Shown here: piece by piece, positions 41,961-43,574 of the stretch | Layout: the number at the start of each line of letters is the position of its first letter | Position numbering within the stretch: the stretch's first letter is position 1 | Assembly (NCBI GenBank): GCA_964630905.1 | Contig: CAZVWR010000025.1 | Span: forward strand, 1-43,574 | Origin: JAGOEX01 sp964630905 | Lineage (GTDB): Bacteria; UBP6; UBA1177 | Direction: 5' to 3' | DNA length: 43,574 bases | Position numbers and translations under genes: made by a program | Notes under the pieces: generated by a model | Told to the model about the DNA's origin: nothing | The model's input: the letters and a program-made list of their open reading frames with translations, nothing else | Database searches by the model: none

Positions 41961-41985
41961 TAAAAACTGTTCATGGAGGTATGTA

Positions 41986-43113
41986 ATGATAAGATTCCTC
42001 GATATTGGAAGACAATATCTGCAACTTAAAAAAGAGATAGATGAAGCTGTTATGAAAGTCATTGCAGAAGGTTCATTCGTTAAAGGTCGTGATGTCGGAG
42101 AGTTTGAAAAAAGATTTGCCGAATATTCAGGATCTGATCATTGCATCGCCTGTGCAAACGGTACAGATGCACTAACGGCCCTGATAAAGTGTATGGAGCT
42201 TCCTTTAGGGAGCACGGTTGTTGTTCCTGCAAACACTTTTGTTGCCACTGCCGAATCAGTCATTTCAAACGGGTTGAACATCAAATTTGCCGACATTGAT
42301 GAAGATTATACAATCTCTCCTGAAAGTCTTGAAAGTGTAATGACCGAAGATGTTTCGGCTGTTATCGCAGTTCATCTTTACGGACAGCCGGCAAAGATGC
42401 AGGAGCTTAGAAATATCACAAAGAAATGGAATGTTCCTCTTATTGAAGATTCCGCTCAGGCTCATGGTGCTATGATAGGGGATCTAAAGGCAGGCTCTCT
42501 GGGAGACGGTGCCGCATTCAGTTTTTATCCCGGCAAGGTTCTTGGTGCAATGGGAGATGCCGGTGCAGTAGTTGTTAATGATGAGGAATTAGCTAAAAAA
42601 GTAAGACAGTACTGTGATCACGGCAGAACCGAAAAATACAGACATGAAATTCCGGGAATAAATTCAAGAATGGATACGATACAGGCGGCAGTTCTTAATG
42701 TAAAACTTAAGTATCTTGAAGGCTGGATTGAAAAAAGGAATGAGGTGGCCGGCAGATACTTTGAGCTTTTAAAAGATGTGGAGGGTTTAAAGCTTCCTCA
42801 AACAAGAACCGGTATTCGCCATGCCTGGCATCTTTTTGTTGTCAGACATGTAAGAAGAGATGAACTGAAAGAATATTTAAGAGACAACGGTGTTGAAACC
42901 GGGATTCATTATCCACTTTCTCTGCCTGAACAGCCGGTTTTTAAAGATCACATGTCATACGCCTTTGAATATAAAGCGGTAAAATATTCTTCTGAACTCC
43001 TTTCTCTGCCCATGGGAGAACATTTGAGCGTTGAAAATATTGAGAAAATATCAAAGTTGTTAAAAAATTCCACAAAAAAAACAACTTTTAGAACAGGGTT
43101 TGTGTCAAAATAA
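41986..43113 (+). CDS. DegT/DnrJ/EryC1/StrS-family aminotransferase
   Basis: A PLP-dependent aminotransferase of 375 residues, of the family that aminates keto sugars bound to nucleotides for surface polysaccharides. ATG 41986 is chosen for GGAGGT (41975-41980), 5 nt upstream, and because the promoter lies inside the longer frame. The PLP lysine is K184 in SFYPGKVLGAMGDAG. EDSAQAHGA (D155, Q158) and ACANGTDALTAL are the cofactor-binding motifs. It stands alone with no sugar nucleotide genes beside it, so the substrate is open. Confidence 0.93.
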   Translation: MIRFLDIGRQYLQLKKEIDEAVMKVIAEGSFVKGRDVGEFEKRFAEYSGSDHCIACANGTDALTALIKCMELPLGSTVVVPANTFVATAESVISNGLNIKFADIDEDYTISPESLESVMTEDVSAVIAVHLYGQPAKMQELRNITKKWNVPLIEDSAQAHGAMIGDLKAGSLGDGAAFSFYPGKVLGAMGDAGAVVVNDEELAKKVRQYCDHGRTEKYRHEIPGINSRMDTIQAAVLNVKLKYLEGWIEKRNEVAGRYFELLKDVEGLKLPQTRTGIRHAWHLFVVRHVRRDELKEYLRDNGVETGIHYPLSLPEQPVFKDHMSYAFEYKAVKYSSELLSLPMGEHLSVENIEKISKLLKNSTKKTTFRTGFVSK

Positions 43114-43168
43114 TGAATTGAAAGTTCTTTACAATTGAGAATGTAGATAAAAATTATGTAGATTTTTG

Positions 43169-43196
43169 TTGAAAAATATAAATAAGGAACTATAGT
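43169..43196 (+). promoter_or_regulatory. Promoter of the second Gly-X-Thr lipoprotein gene
   Basis: TTGAAA (43169-43174), 16 nt, TATAGT (43191-43196), about 55 nt before the start codon. A TATAAT at 43233 is too close to the ribosome-binding site to serve as a -10. Confidence 0.45.
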
Positions 43197-43252
43197 GGAT
43201 AGTCGATTTTGGTGGTGTAGACACTGATTTTTTATAATTTGGAGGTTTTAAA

Positions 43253-43574
43253 ATGAAGAAACTTATGATTGCAATGATTGCATTGTCAGTTCTTTTTGGA
43301 TTTGTTGCATGTGGTGATGACCCGGTTCCATCTCAAAATGATAATGAAGCAAACACTGGTCCAGATAATGGAGATACCGGCAATACTGGCGATACCGGAA
43401 ACACTGGCAATACAGGTGATACCGGTAACACAGGTGATTCAGGTAATACCGGTGATACTGGAAACACAGGAAATACCGGAAACACAGGTGATTCAGGTGA
43501 CTGTGCAACAGATAAGATAGGAGCAAGCTGCACGACAGATACAGAATGCGGAAAATGTAATATCTGCATAACAA
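43253..43574 (+). CDS. Second lipoprotein with Gly-Asn/Asp-Thr repeat stalk (partial)
   Basis: An open frame of 107 residues running off the window. GGAGGT lies 6 nt before ATG 43253. The signal sequence MKKLMIAMIALSVLFG leads to lipobox FVAC with Cys20. Residues 40-82 are Gly-Asn/Asp-Thr triplets, two with Ser in place of Thr. A Cys-rich part follows (DCATDKIGASCTTDTECGKC) that resembles a small disulfide-bonded module. The architecture matches the lipoprotein at 23443, but the domain after the stalk is different. The 3' end is missing. Confidence 0.85.
   Translation, partial: MKKLMIAMIALSVLFGFVACGDDPVPSQNDNEANTGPDNGDTGNTGDTGNTGNTGDTGNTGDSGNTGDTGNTGNTGNTGDSGDCATDKIGASCTTDTECGKCNICIT
43370..43498 (+). 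repeat. 9-nt tandem repeat encoding Gly-Asn/Asp-Thr triplets
   Basis: About fourteen in-frame copies of GGN-(A/G)AY-ACN. Two copies have TCA (Ser) for the Thr codon. Synonymous positions vary between copies, as in the repeat at 23590-23808. Confidence 0.88.

Noticed and set aside
43114..43252. Terminator after the aminotransferase gene
   Set aside because: The only inverted repeat (AATTG...CAATT) is 5 bp and has no T-run.

Overview
The window reads as a stretch of chromosome from an AT-rich, Gram-negative bacterium. Outer-membrane traits are visible: a predicted beta-barrel protein ending in Phe, several lipoproteins next to lspA and lgt, and a large insertion in the RpoC trigger-loop region of the kind seen in Gram-negative lineages. 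RpoB and RpoC resemble those of the old delta-proteobacterial groups and neighbouring candidate phyla, but I cannot place the organism further by eye. No insertion sequence, prophage, integrase or CRISPR array is visible.

Region 1 (1-11952) is the classical transcription/translation cluster: the tuf 3' end, rpmG, tRNA-Trp(CCA), secE, nusG, rplK, rplA, an L10-type leader RNA, rplJ, rplL, an attenuator hairpin, rpoB and rpoC. Region 2 (12000-18050) holds a stand-alone response-regulator receiver, the opposing yceD-rpmF-plsX operon, then map, a small membrane-anchored protein, a DUF4153-like membrane protein and a two-domain sulfurtransferase. Region 3 (18028-21489, minus strand) is an envelope module: an ECF sigma factor, a one-pass anti-sigma-like protein without a zinc motif, a Lys/Glu-rich secreted protein, a beta-barrel protein, a second Lys/Glu-rich secreted protein with its own ECF-like promoter, and a CBM9-like protein.

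Region 4 (21590-31962) contains metG with an upstream palindrome, a lipoprotein carrying a Gly-Asn/Asp-Thr repeat stalk, the rpmE-prfA-prmC operon with an intercistronic terminator, myo-inositol-1-phosphate synthase with a terminator-like hairpin in its leader, htpG, a GAF/HD-GYP phosphodiesterase and a Nudix hydrolase. Region 5 (31959-43574) contains an Fe-S RNA methyltransferase, a family-4 uracil-DNA glycosylase, a secreted HEAT-repeat protein, ileS-lspA-lgt (each pair overlapping by 4 nt), a lamin-tail lipoprotein, a short TolC-like protein, a small secreted protein, a DegT-type aminotransferase and the start of a second Gly-X-Thr repeat lipoprotein.

Two window-wide patterns stand out. 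Promoters close to TTGAC(A/T)-N16/17-TAnnnT precede most transcription units. Five of the six convergent gene pairs overlap at their 3' ends by 14-23 nt, leaving no room for ordinary terminators. The most interesting candidates are the ECF-sigma envelope module, the lipid-anchored collagen-like Gly-X-Thr stalks and the leader hairpin of the inositol-phosphate synthase gene.
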